Shown here: positions 48,163-60,100 of the stretch, piece by piece
Position numbering within the stretch: the first letter of the stretch is position 1
How the letters are laid out: every line of letters begins with the position of its first letter
Origin: Archivesica marissinica
Lineage: Eukaryota > Mollusca > Bivalvia > Venerida > Vesicomyidae
Assembly (NCBI GenBank): GCA_014843695.1
Contig: CM026390.1
Span: forward strand, 100,773,664-100,837,663
DNA: 64,000 bases
Direction of reading: 5' to 3'
The notes under the pieces: generated by a model
The model's database searches: none
What the model was told of the DNA's origin: nothing
Seen by the model: the letters and a program-made list of their open reading frames with translations, nothing else
Made by a program: the position numbers and the translations under genes

Positions 48163-48589
48163 AGCAATTATGTTGGAAGCGTTAGAACTACCTAAGTTTG
48201 GACCCGCCAACTGTCCAGTCGGAACATTTAATTGCTATTCATTTTGTAGCTGTTACGTTGGAATGTGGCCATTGTTAACGGTCATTTGACGGCGTTTTTA
48301 GATCTATTTAATATCAAACATTTTTCATTAAGCTATGACATATTCTACATCAATTTACGTACATATATAATATATTCTTGGTAAATGAAATGGCCAAATC
48401 TACAAGGAACAGCAATGAGCGAAATTGTGAATTCCGAATTAAAATAGGCATACGCCGCTAACTCAATATCTAAGGGGCGGTTCCTGTAAACACGATATTT
48501 TATACAGAACAGAAATGTTATTAAGATGATGTATAAAGGTTTATATGCCAGCAATTTGAAAACAATATGTTATAAGTGATTTACACATT

Positions 48590-48890
48590 TGTTTGCTAGT
48601 TAGGTTACGGAAAAACGGAGTTCTATGGAGAGATAAAACTATTAAAGATTAGGTATGTTTCAAGTACATACATATATGTCTGATATATGTCTGAGTACAA
48701 TTATATAATACCTGTTTTATAAATTGTTTAGAAATATAGAATTTCAAGCACAAGGCATTGTGAATGTTTCTTTACCTTACTTATGGAAACTTCTTAGAAA
48801 GGTTTGCATGATGAAAGTTTCTATATTATGTAATTGTATGTATCATGTAAAGTGAAACTATAATAAACATATCTTATCTTATCTTTATCA
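48590..48890 (+). mobile_element. Probable LINE 3' tail with (TATCT)n
   Basis: The stretch ends with AAAGTGAAACTATAATAAAC and ATATCTTATCTTATCTTT, a polyadenylation-like signal followed by a short tandem pentamer. Its start is uncertain. Confidence 0.35.
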
Positions 48891-49069
48891 AATTACAATG
48901 GCAATGCTTATATATTGCCTCACTTAGACTTTTGTTGTTTACTTTGGGGTATTAAATTGCGACTCGTTCGGTTCCACTAGAGAGCAGCTAGAATAATGTC
49001 TAGATCTGGATAGTTGCACTACTCTTCAGCTTTTACATTTCTCACTTATCTTTTGATTGTATTTGATTT

Positions 49070-49140
49070 GTATATATGTTGAGGCCCTCATGGCAGACTA
49101 ACTTTTGTTAACGAGGTTAAATAAATCGAATAAATTCAAA
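49070..49140 (+). mobile_element. Retroelement 3' tail
   Basis: GTTGAGGCCCTCATGGCAG, GTTAACGAGGTTAAATAAAT and CGAATAAATTC match, on plus, the tail type found on minus at 35235-35350 and 60030-60100. Confidence 0.5.
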
Positions 49141-49221
49141 CATTTTAGTGTCCGTAAAAATGAGATGAATCAAAATAGAAGACATTTCTATAGTTCTTAC
49201 TGTTATGATTATATGCAATGC

Positions 49222-49340
49222 AACTCCCACAATGAGATCCATGGATAGGTCGGACCTATTACTTGTATATATACTTCAACTATGAGATCCATGGATAGGT
49301 CGAACATAGTGCTTGTATATAGACTTCAACTATGAGAGCC
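49222..49340. repeat. 50-bp minisatellite, left part
   Basis: Two to three units of ACTTCAACTATGAGATCC then ATGGATAGGTCGGACCTATT. The array is interrupted at about 49340 by a LINE and resumes at about 50715. Confidence 0.88.
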
Positions 49341-50719
49341 ATATTGTTTGTATATATTACGCAGATGATATCGTTATATTTTCTGAAAATTTAAATGAAT
49401 TAAATAAGGGTTTATCGATATTAAAAAACTACTGTGAAAAATGGAAATTAGTCGTTAGTGTTCAGAAAACCAAAATTATGATATTCCAAAAAGGCGGCAG
49501 AATTAACAGGAATGTTAAGTTCATGTATGGCGACACTGAAATTGAAATTGTTAGAAAGTTTACATATTTGGGAATAGTCTTTACTACAGGGGGCTCTTTT
49601 TGTGAAACATTTGAAGCGCTATCAGGTCACGCATTACAAGCAATTTATAAACTAAAAACATACCTGCAAAAACTTACAGATTTACCTGTCAAACATGTAT
49701 TAGATCTCTTTGATAAACTGATATTACCGATATTAAATTATGGGTGCGAAGTCTGGGGTATAAACGAATCTAAAAAGATTGAAAATGTGCATCTTCATTT
49801 TTGTAAAAATTTACTAGGTGTTAGGCTTCAAACACAAAACAGTTTTATTTACGGTGAACTTGGGAGAACCCCATTAAAAAATGATAGAATAATTAGAGTC
49901 GTTAAATATTGGTTTAAATTACTCAAATGTGATAATACTAAATACGTTAAGAAAATATACAATATGATGTTAAATGATATAGATCGCTTACCGAACAAAA
50001 AATGCTGGGCTAAATCAATTAAAACTTTGTTTGAAAATCTCGGATTTTATTACGTATGGTTCTTGCAAGGAGTAGGAAATGAAAACATATTAATAGAGCA
50101 ACTTAAACAACGATTAAAAGACACATATCGTCAACATTGGGGCGAGCAGTTGGACAATTCAACAAGAGCATCATCATATAGACTATTAGCAGACTTTAGC
50201 TTCAAATTATATTTAGAAACACTAACACTGAAAAAATATAGATTCGCTGTAGCAAGACTCCGATTATCCGCGCACAGATTAGCAATAGAAACAGGTAGGT
50301 GGCATAAACCAATTAAAATTCCAAGAAACGAAAGGAAATGTTTGTACTGTCACACGTTAGAAGACGAATTTCATTTTTTATTAGAATGTTCATTATTTAA
50401 GGAACTCAGAACGCAATATATAAAGAAATATTTCTGGAAAAGACTAAACATTCAAAAATTTGTAGCGCTGCTCTCTTCAGAAAACTATAATATTTCGACC
50501 AATTTAGCATTATTTATTGCAAAAGCCTTCGAGAAAAGAAACCATTTATTCTATTAAGCACTTTTCTCCGCAAATATTATAGTAATTGGTACTTCTACAC
50601 ATCTTATATATTTCAGAATGTTCTTTGATATACCACTGACCATCATGATTGTAAAATGTTTATATGTTTGTGAGCTCATGGGCATATTGCCTCTTGTTCA
50701 AATAAATCTATCTATCTAT
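49341..50719 (+). mobile_element. 5'-truncated LINE inserted in the 50-bp array
   Basis: The left edge coincides with the RT catalytic box, so everything upstream of it is absent. The element runs through the rest of pol and a ~160-bp 3' region (50558-50719) ending AAATAAATCTATCTATCTAT. Array sequence flanks both sides. At the left join the string TGTTTGTATATA is common to the array unit and the LINE. Confidence 0.85.
49343..50557 (+). pseudogene. LINE reverse transcriptase C-terminal half
   Basis: The open frame nominally begins in array sequence at 49313; LINE-derived codons begin near VCIYYADDIVIFSE. It then has the RT thumb motif KFTYLGIVFT, the LPILNYGCEVWG segment and a C-terminal CLYCHTLEDEFHFLLEC knuckle, ending KRNHLFY and TAA. 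About 405 codons are free of stops or frameshifts, so the insertion is recent, but without fingers, palm N-terminus and endonuclease it cannot be functional. It is clearly different from the pol at 24652: AT-rich codons, no RNase H and a YADD box instead of YTDD. Confidence 0.85.
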
Positions 50720-51415
50720 ATAGACTTCAAATATGAGAGCCATGGATAGGTCGAACATAGTGCTTGTATATAGACTTCAACTATGATAGCCATGGATAGG
50801 TCGGGCATAGTGCTTGTATATAGACTTCAACTATGAGAGCCATGGATAGGTCGGACATATTGTTTGTATATAGACTTCAACTATGAGAGCCATGGATAGG
50901 TCGGACATATTGTTTGTATATAGACTTCAAATATGAGAGCCATGGATAGGTCGGGCATATTGTTTGTATATAGACTTCAACTATGAGAGCCATGGATAGG
51001 TCGGACATATTGTTTGTATATAGACTTCAACTATGAGAGCCATGGATAGGTCGGACATATTGTTTGTATATAGACTTCAAATATGAGAGCCATGGATAGG
51101 TCGAACATAGTGCTTGTATATAGACTTCAACTATGATAGCCATGGATAGGTCGGACATAGTACTTGTATATAGACTTCAACTATGATAGCTATGGATAGG
51201 TCGGACATAGTACTTGTATATAGACTTCAAATATGAGAGCCATGGATAGGTCGAACATAGTGCTTGTATATAGACTTCAACTATGATAGCCATGGATAGG
51301 TCGGACATAGTACTTGTATATAGACTTCAACTATGATAGCCATGGATAGGTCGGACATATTGTTTGTATATAGACTTCAACTATGAGATCCACGGATAGG
51401 TCGGACATATTATAG
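50715..51415. repeat. 50-bp minisatellite, right part
   Basis: Fourteen units of TAGACTTCAACTATGAGAGC, CATGGATAGGTCGGACATAT and TGTTTGTATA. Two unit types alternate (TGTTTG with GGACATAT; TGCTTG with GAACATAG). Most have an NcoI site (CCATGG). Confidence 0.95.
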
Positions 51416-51497
51416 ACAATTGTGTTCGTTGTCACGTTTCGTTTTGGCGTGTTTTTGTAGGCGTTTTAGGATTGTATTAAATCACTTGTCTACAGTT

Positions 51498-51519
51498 GTA
51501 TATATATATATATATATAT
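51498..51519. repeat. (TA)n microsatellite
   Basis: About 11 TA units. Confidence 0.9.
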
Positions 51520-51706
51520 TTAGAAGGTGCTTTTAAATAATGAATCATACGAATGCATACTGTGGTTGATAATTGAGGATGAGTATGACATTTATATTTT
51601 GAATTTGACAAGATAGGCATTTTGAAGAAGATTCTAATTACACGGAATTGATATCAATCTTGTGAAAGCACATACTATAGACGAAGATATCTTACAGATT
51701 AATTTA

Positions 51707-51748
51707 GTCACCCAAATGCATTTATGCGGTGGCGACTTTAAATCAATT
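51707..51748 (+). other. Retroelement 3' hairpin tail, variant loop
   Basis: GTCACC (51707-51712) and GGCGAC (51731-51736) flank CAAATGCATTTATGCGGT, followed by TTTAAATCAATTTATT. It is the plus-strand counterpart of 43640-43681 with one stem mismatch. Confidence 0.45.
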
Positions 51749-51820
51749 TATTAGTCGTCAGATTAACTTAAAATAAAATTATGAGCAATGCTCGGCATCA
51801 TCTACTTCAATACTAAAACA

Positions 51821-54405
51821 TAGTGTCACATTCCATGGTGTTACATCCCGCAGTGGTATTTAATAGTGTGACATTCCATGGTGTTACATCCCGCAGTGGT
51901 ATTTAATAGTGTGACATTCCATGGTGTTACATCCCGCAGTGGTATTTAATAGTGTCACATTCCATGGTGTTACATCCCGCAGTGGTATTTAATAGTGTCA
52001 CATTCCATGGTGTTACATCCCGCAGTGGTATTTAATAGTGTGACATGCCATGGTGTTACATCCCGCAGTGGTATTTAATAATGTGACATTCCATGGTGTT
52101 ACATATCGCAGTGGTATTTAATAGTGCGACATTCCATGGTGTTATATACCGCAGTGGTATTTAGTAGTGCGACATTCCATGGTGTTATATACCGCAGTGG
52201 TGTTTAATAGTGTGACATGCCATGGTGTTACATCCCGCAGTGGTGTTTAATAGTGTGACGTTCCATGGTGTTACATTCCGCAGTGGTGTTTAATAGTGTG
52301 ACATTCCATGGTGTTACATCCCGCATTGGTATTTAATAGTGTGACATTCCATGGTGTTACATTCCGCAGTGGTGTTTAATAGTGTGACATTCCATGGTGT
52401 TACATCCCGCAGTGGTATTTAATAGTGTGACATTCCATGGTGTTACATCCCGCAGTGGTGTTTAATAGTGTGACATTCCATGGTGTTACATCCCGCAGTG
52501 GTGTTTAATAGTGTCACATTCTATGGTGTTATATACCGCATTGGTATTTAATAGTGTGACATTCCATGGTGTTTCATCCCGCAGTGGTGTTTAATAGTGT
52601 GACATTCCATGGTGTTACATTCCCAGTGGTGTTTAATAGTGTGACATTCCATGGTGTTACATCCCGCATTGGTATTTAATAGTGTGACATTCCATGGTGT
52701 TACATTCCGCAGTGGTATTTAATAGTGTGACATTCCATGGTGTTACATCCCGCAGTGGTATTTAATAGTGTGACATTCCATGGTGTTACATCCCGCAGTG
52801 GTATTTAATAGTGTGACATTCCATGGTGTTACATCCCGCAGTGGTATTTAATAGTGTGACATTCCATGGTGTTACATCCCGCAGTGGTATTTAATAGTGT
52901 GACATTCCATGGTGTTACATCCCGCAGTGGTATTTAATAGTGTGACATTCCATGGTGTTACATCCCGCAGTGGTATTTAATAGTGTGACATTCCATGGTG
53001 TTACATCCCGCAGTGGTATTTAATAGTGTGACATTCCATGGTGTTACATCCCGCAGTGGTATTTAATAGTGTGACATTCCATGGTGTTACATCCCGCAGT
53101 GGTATTTAATAGTGTGACATTCCATGGTGTTACATCCCGCAGTGGTATTTAATAGTGTGACATTCCATGGTGTTACATCCCGCAGTGGTATTTAATAGTG
53201 TGACATTCCATGGTGTTACATCCCGCAGTGGTATTTAATAGTGTGACATTCCATGGTGTTACATCTCGCAGTGGTATTTAATAGTGTGACATTCCATGGT
53301 GTTACATCCCGCAGTGGTGTTTAATAGTGTGACATGCCATGGTGTCATATACCGCATTGGTGGATAATAGTGTGACATTCCATGGTGTTATATACCGCAT
53401 TGGTATTTAATAGTGTGACATTCCATGGTTATATACCGCATTGGTATTTAATAGTGTCACATTCCATGGTTATATACCGCATTGGTATTTAATAGTGTCA
53501 CATTCCATGGTTATATACCGCATTGGTATTTAATAGTGTCACATTCCATGGTTATATACCGCATTGGTATTTAATAGTGTCACATTCCATGGTGTTATAT
53601 ACCGCATTGGTGTTTAATAGTGTCACATTCCATGGTTATTTACCGCATTTGTATTTAATAGTGTCACATTCCATGGTGTTATATACCGCATTGGTGTTTA
53701 ATAGTGTCACATTCCATGGTGTTATATACCGCATTGGTATTTAATTGTGCGACATTCCATGATGTTATATACCACAGTGGTGCTTAATAGTGTGACATTC
53801 CATGGTGCTATACACCGCATTGGTGTTTAATAGTGTGACATTCCATGGTGTTACATCCCGCATTGGTATTTAATAGTGTGACATTCCATGGTGTTACATT
53901 CCGCAGTGGTATTTAATAGTGTGACATTCCATGGTGTTACATACCGCATTGGTGTTTAATAGTGTGACATTCCATGGTGTTATATATCGCAGTGGTGTTT
54001 AATAGTGTGACAGTCCATGGTGTTATATACCGCAGTGGTGTTTAATAGTGTGACATTCCATGGTGTTATATATCGCAGTGGTGTTTAATAGTGTGACATT
54101 CCATGGTGTTATATACCGCAGTGGTATTTAATAGTGTGACAGTCCATGGTGTTATATACCGCAGTGGTGTTTAATAGTGTGACATTCCATGGTGTTATAT
54201 ATCGCAGTGGTGTTTAATAGTGTGACATTCCATGGTGTTATATACCGCAGTGGTATTTAATAGTGTGACAGTCCATGGTGTTATATACCGCAGTGGTGTT
54301 TAATAGTGTGACATTCCATGGTGTTATATACCGCAGTGGTGTTTAATAGTGTGACATTCCATGGTGTTATATACCGCAGTGGTGTTTAATAGTGTGACAT
54401 TCTAG
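51821..54405. repeat. 43-bp minisatellite, about 60 copies
   Basis: Units of TAGTGTGACATTCCATGGTG then TTACATCCCGCAGTGGTATT and TAA. The centre (52700-53270) is almost homogeneous while both flanks carry variants (ATATACC for ACATCCC, GCATTGG for GCAGTGG, TGTTTAA for TATTTAA). A block at 53400-53560 lacks GTG after CCATGG. It decays at 54395-54470 into irregular GTGTGACAT motifs. Confidence 0.96.
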
Positions 54406-54470
54406 TGTGGTGTGACATCGTGTGACATTACGAGATTGTGTCACGCAGTGTGATATTCCGCTGCGGAATC

Positions 54471-54804
54471 CCATCGTGTGCTGTTCCGAGTTATATCCCA
54501 TACCATGTGGTATATACAGGAAGTCACTCGACCACCCCACCCTCGCCACAACAATTCATGTTTTGATACAACATTACCGCATCGGTTATTTGTTATTAAT
54601 GGTATGTGTCACATAGCGTTCACTCTGTTTGCTATAATGACCGTGGCAATGAATCGACATAGCATGGATCATTGATGACTGATCGGTCGCTCCCGGCAAC
54701 GTTTTAATTAGTTCATTCAGCACTAAATCACACAGAACTATACACAAACCTTCCAATTCATATGTCCACATATTTTAAGTATTATATTTTATATCTCCTT
54801 ACGA
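54471..54804. other. Unique spacer, no recognised feature
   Basis: Only short overlapping frames without recognisable domains are present. Confidence 0.4.
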
Positions 54805-56113
54805 TTCTACAATAGATACATTGAGGGTTGATATTTCAGTTATACCATCCTACAATAGATGCATTCAATGTTGATATTTCAGTTATACCATTCTACAATA
54901 GATGCATTCAATGTTGATATTTCAGTTATACCATCCTACAATAGATGCATTCAGGGTTGATATTTCAGTTATACCATTCTACAATAGATGCATTCAATGT
55001 TGATATTTCAGTTATACCATTCTACAATAGATGCATTCAATGTTGATATTTCAGTTATACAATCCTACAATAGATGCATTCAGGGTTGATATTTCAGTTA
55101 TACCATTCTACAATAGATGCATTCAATGTTGATATTTCAGTTATACCATTCTACAATAGATGCATTCAATGTTGATATTTCAGTTATACCATCCTACAAT
55201 AGATGCATTCAGGGTTGATATTTCAGCTATACCAGTCAACAATAGATGCATTCAATGTTGATATTTCAGTTATACCATTCTACAATAGATGCATTCAATG
55301 TTGATATTTCAGTTATACCATCCTACAATAGATGCATTCAATGTTGATATTTCAGTTATACCATTCTACAATAGATGCATTGAGGGTTGATAGTTCAGTT
55401 ATACCATTCTACAATAGATGCATTCAGGGTTGATATTTCAGTTATACCAGTCAACAATAGATGCATTGAGGGTTGATAGTTCAGTTATACCATTCTACAA
55501 TAGATGCATTCAGTGTTGATAGTTCAGTTATACCATTCTACAATAGATGCATTGAGGGGTTGATATTTCAGTTATACCATTCTACAATAGATGCATTCAG
55601 GGTTATTATTTCAGTTATACCAGTCTACAATAGATGCATTGAGGGTTGATATTTCAGTTATACCATTCTACAATAGATACATTCAGGGTTGATATTTCAG
55701 TTATACCAGTCAACAATAGATACATTCAGGGTTGATATTTCAGTTATACCATTCTACAATAGATACATTCAGGGTTGATATTTCAGTTATACCAGTCAAC
55801 AATAGATACATTCAGGGTTGATATTTCAGTTATACCATTCTACAATAGATACATTCAGGGTTGATATTTCAGTTATACCAGTCAACAATAGAAGCATCTA
55901 GGGTTGATATTTCAGTTATACCAGTCTACAATAGATGCATTCAGGGTTGATATTTCAGTTATACCATTCTACAATAGATGCATTCAGGGTTGATATTTCA
56001 GTTATACCATTCTACAATAGATGCATTCAGGGTTGATATTTCAGTTATACCAGTCAACAATAGATACATTCAGGGTTGATATTTCAGTTATACCATTCTA
56101 CAATAGATGCATT
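54805..56113. repeat. 43-bp minisatellite, second family, about 30 copies
   Basis: Units of TTGATATTTCAGTTATACCA, TTCTACAATAGATGCATTCA and ATG/GGG. Variation: CATTC/CATCC/CAGTC, TGCATT/TACATT, CAATG/CAGGG. An 86-bp or 129-bp periodicity of variants shows recent multi-unit duplication. Further copies resume at 56389 after a LINE tail. Confidence 0.95.
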
Positions 56114-56388
56114 TCAATTATATTGGTAAATTTAATAAAGTAGAACTACATACATCGGAATTTATTGTATAACAAAATTGACCTCTGGGAAAGGGCTGTT
56201 GCTAATGTTGTCAAAACTTGTAGCCCGATCCTTTTGCACTTTTGAAAATGTTATATATATGTAAGGAACAATTGTCATGATTTATGTATATGTAAATTTG
56301 ATTGTATTGATGAAATGATATTGTGAAATGTAAATTGTGTTGTACATGCTGTGAAAAAAAGTTGCAATAAAATATTATTAAATAAATA
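56114..56388 (+). mobile_element. 5'-truncated LINE tail (family B) inserted in the 43-bp array
   Basis: The tail holds TATAACAAAATTGACCTC, TGTAGCCCGATCC, TTGTGTTGTACATGCTGTG and ends CAATAAAATATTATTAAATA. Array sequence AATAGATGCATT(T)CAAT is found on both sides, compatible with a target-site duplication but also with the array's own repetition. Confidence 0.72.
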
Positions 56389-56435
56389 ATAGATGCATTC
56401 AATATTGTTATTTCAGTTATACTATTCTACAATAG
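56389..56435. repeat. 43-bp minisatellite, remnant after the insertion
   Basis: One diverged unit (AATAGATGCATTCAATATTG, then TTATTTCAGTTATACTATTC). Confidence 0.85.
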
Positions 56436-56529
56436 ATTGCTTACAATGTGTACATTTGTTCGTTGGAACAACAGCAGGGAATTATTTGAAGACACATACA
56501 CACATACTAAAATAATATAATTTTAGCGC

Positions 56530-56575
56530 ATGTATATATATATAGGAAGTATATATATATATATATATATATACA
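56530..56575. repeat. (TA)n microsatellite
   Basis: Two TA runs, separated by GGAAG. Confidence 0.9.
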
Positions 56576-56879
56576 GACTGTACATATAACAGTTTAACTG
56601 TCCTGTTTGCAGTTCACGAATATTCGTATACGATTTGCTATGGTCGTTCTCACGTTAAATTGTCTGTTTTAATGCATACACACTTGCTGTATGATTCACT
56701 GCACACAGTTTGAGTAGGTGGTGTTTTTGAGAAAATGTGCCATATCAGTGCAATTTGATCACCGACTTCAATGGTGTTGTACACCTAGCTAATTAGCACC
56801 GATTTAATCAGTTTTTTGTGGAACGTTGATTTGGTTTCTGTCGTTGGATATGAACTTTGAATGCTACACTTGCACCTTT
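56576..56879. other. Unique spacer, no recognised feature
   Basis: No gene or repeat is identified. Confidence 0.4.
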
Positions 56880-57305
56880 AGCAGCATAAATACCGCCTAG
56901 AACTGATACCACCCGCATCCTTTAGCAGCATGAGGGCAGCCTTAAAATTATACTACTCGCACCCTTTAACAGCATGAGGACAGACTTAAACTTATACTAC
57001 TCGCACCCTTTAACAGCATGAGGACAGACTTAAACTTATACTACTCGCACCCTTTAACAGCATGAGGACAGACTTAAACTTATACTACTCGCACCCTTTA
57101 ACAGCATGAGGACAGACTTAAACTTATACTACTCGCACCCTTTAACAGCATGAGGACATCCTTAAACTTATACTACTCGTGCCCGTTCACAGCACGAGGA
57201 CAGACTTGAACTGATACTACTCGTGCACGTTCACAGCACGAGGACATACTTGAACTGATACTACTCGCATCCTTTAACAGCACGAGGACAGACTTGAACT
57301 GATAT
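56880..57305. repeat. 44-bp minisatellite, about 9-10 copies
   Basis: Units of CTCGCACCCTTTAACAGCAT, GAGGACAGACTTAAACTTAT and ACTA. The middle five are virtually identical and the outer ones diverged (CTCGTGCACGTTCACAGCAC). Confidence 0.94.
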
Positions 57306-57950
57306 AACCAAATACACTTTATTCAATGAAAATAACATGGCATTAGTCTTAAATAACTCTTCCAGGTATATTTCGGTGTGTCCAATTAAAGTTTTATGAT
57401 ATAAATTCTTACCTTCTATGTTATAAACCAATGTATTTACTGCTCTTCATTTACAAAATATACATTTCGAATCACATCATGCATATTAGTTTTTAACAGC
57501 ATTGCAAACAAATCACATGAACAGCCACGACACTTTAAGACGGTGTCTGCATTCTACACTGACTAATGAGCAGACGTGAATGAAGTCATCAACGTTACCG
57601 TAAATCTTCGTTTTCTTTCGTCCCAAGCCTTCGGTGATTTTGTTTTATCCATGGTTGGTTGTTTTGACATATCGTTTATCTTCGTTAACTTCCGTAATTG
57701 CTTAAAGCGTTTTCGTGGCTAAGCGTAAATTGGTGTGCATCACTGTAATAACGTAAAATTAATTATAGTAATTTGTTATAATCAGTAATTATGTTAAAGT
57801 GTCCATCGTAATGAAATCATATAAAACCTCAAAGGACTTTCGACTTTGATCAATTCAAGAGCATGAATATAAATGCACAAACACATTTGTGTTATTGTCA
57901 GGGTTGAGAAGTTCCAGGTTGGTATCAACTATTTTAATAATTATAATTAC
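57306..57950. other. Unique spacer, no recognised feature
   Basis: AT-rich, no supported gene or RNA in about 645 bp. Confidence 0.45.
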
Positions 57951-58476
57951 TACTCACCTTGCAATAACTCACCCGGCAATTACTCACTCGGCAACTACTT
58001 ACTCGGCAATTACTCACCCGGCAACTACTCATCCGACAATTACTCACCCGGCAACTACTCACCCTGCAACTACTCACGGGAAACTACCCACCCGGCAATT
58101 ACTCATCCGGCAACTACTCACCCGGCAACTACTCACGGGAAACTACCCACCCGGCAATTACTCATCCGGCAACTACTCACGCGACTACCACTCACCCGGC
58201 AACTACTCACAGTGCAACTACTCACCCGGCAACTACTCACCGGCAACTACTCACCCGGCAATTACTCACAGCCAGCTACTAACCCGGCAATTACTCACCA
58301 GCAGCTACTAACCCGGCAACTACTCACAGCCAACTACTCACCCGGCAACTACTCCCCGGCAGTTGCTCACACGGCAACTACTCACGCGACAACCACTCAT
58401 CCGGCAACTACTCACCCGGCAACTACTCACCCGGCGACTCATCTGGCAACTACTCACCCGGCAACTGCTCAATCCA
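57951..58476. repeat. 15-bp minisatellite, about 35 copies
   Basis: Units of CCCGGCAACTACTCA, with variants ATTACTCA and occasional length changes. Five codons per unit keep plus frames open (NYSPG and THPAT periods); the register shifts several times, so this is not a conserved protein. Confidence 0.93.
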
Positions 58477-58539
58477 CATAATATACTAAGGATCTATCAT
58501 ATATCCTGAAGTTTTATTAGCTCCAAATTATAATATAAA

Positions 58540-59858
58540 GCAATAGATGCATACCAATGGTGGTATATACCCGTCGATGCATACCAATGGTGGTATATAC
58601 CCGTCGATGAATACCAATGGTGGTATATACCCGTCGATGCATACCAATGGTGGTATATACCCGTCGATACATACCAATGGTGGTATATACCCGTCGATGA
58701 ATACAAATGGTGGTATATACTGTGTCGATGCATACCAATGGTGGTATATACCCGTCGATGAATACCAATGGTGGTATATACCCGTCGATGCATACCAATG
58801 GTGGTATATACCCGTCGATACATACCAATGGTGGTATATACCCGTCGATGAATACCAATGGTGGTATATACCCGTCGATGCATACCAATGGTGGTATATA
58901 CCAGTCGATGCATACCAATGGTGGTATATACTGTGTCGATGCATACCAATGGTGGTATATACTGTGTCGATGCATACCAATGGTGGTATATACTGTGTCG
59001 ATGCATACCAATGGTGGTATATACTGTGTCGATGCATACCAATGGTGGTATATACTGTGTCGATGCATACCAATGGTGGTATATACCCGTCGATGAATAC
59101 CAATGGTGGTATATACCCGTCGATGCATACCAATGGTGGTATATACCCGTCGATACATACCAATGGTGGTATATACCCGTCGATGAATACCAATGGTGGT
59201 ATATACCCGTCGATGCATACCAATGGTGGTATATACCCGTCGATGCATACCAATGGCGGTATATACCCGTCGATGCATACCAATGGCGGTATATACCCGT
59301 CGATGCATACCAATGGTGGTATATACTGTGTCGATGCATACCAATGGTGGTATATACTGTGTCGATGCATACCAATGGTGGTATATACTGTGTCGATGCA
59401 TACCAATGGTGGTATATACTGTGTCGATGCATACCAATGGTGGTATATACTGGTCGATGTATACCAATGGTGGTATATACCCGTCGATGCATACCAATGG
59501 TTGTATATACTGTGTCGATGCATACCAATGGTGGTAAATACCCGTCGATGCATACCAATGGTAGTATATACCCGTCGATGCATACCAATGGCGGTATATA
59601 CCCGTCGATGCATACCAATGGCGGTATATACCCGTCGATGCATACCAATGGCGGTATATACCCGTCGATGCATACCAATGGCGGTATATACCCGTCGATG
59701 CATACCAATGGCGGTATATACCCGTCGATGCATACCAATGGCGGTATATACCCGTCGATGCATACCAATGGCGGTATATACCCGTCGATGCATACCAATG
59801 GCGGTATATACCCGTCGATGCATACCAATGGCGGTATATACCCGTCGATGCATACCAA
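58540..59858. repeat. 30/31-bp minisatellite, about 43 copies
   Basis: Units of GATGCATACCAATGGTGGTA then TATACCCGTC; a 31-bp form ends TGTGTC. ATACC and GGTAT in each unit can pair around AATGGT. A block of about 10 identical units with GGCGG closes the array (59575-59845). All the long frames here (up to about 500 codons, both strands) come from the stop-free unit. Confidence 0.96.
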
Positions 59859-60029
59859 TGATGTTTGGTGGATGAGGGGGGTGGGTGGGGGCAAGCGTTC
59901 TGTCAATGTTGTTTCAAGGTGTTTATTGAACCACATTACCGTACATCACACATCTGTCTTGCCATACGTCTGGATCACGTGTGGGGAAAGTAAAATAGAT
60001 GAGAATTTAATTAATTGCGCACGTTCAGA
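59859..60029. other. Unique spacer
   Basis: Short unique sequence; no feature beyond a G-rich start (GGGGGGTGGGTGGGGGC). Confidence 0.5.
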
Positions 60030-60100
60030 CTTTACTTTACGAGGAAGCTCATTAGACAATATCAATCTTCCACGAGGCTCTCAAAACAAAACAATTACAT
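60030..60100 (-). mobile_element. Retroelement 3' tail
   Basis: On minus: GAGAGCCTCGTGGAAGATTG, then TGAGCTTCCTCGTAAAGTAA and AGTCTG, aligning with the tail at 35235-35350. Its inner part is the start of the 53-bp array. Confidence 0.6.

Noticed and set aside
57873..58481. NYSPG-rich 202-codon frame resembling a structural or adhesive protein
   Set aside because: The 15-bp unit gives the periodicity; several register shifts and the lack of signal peptide or splice context argue against a gene.
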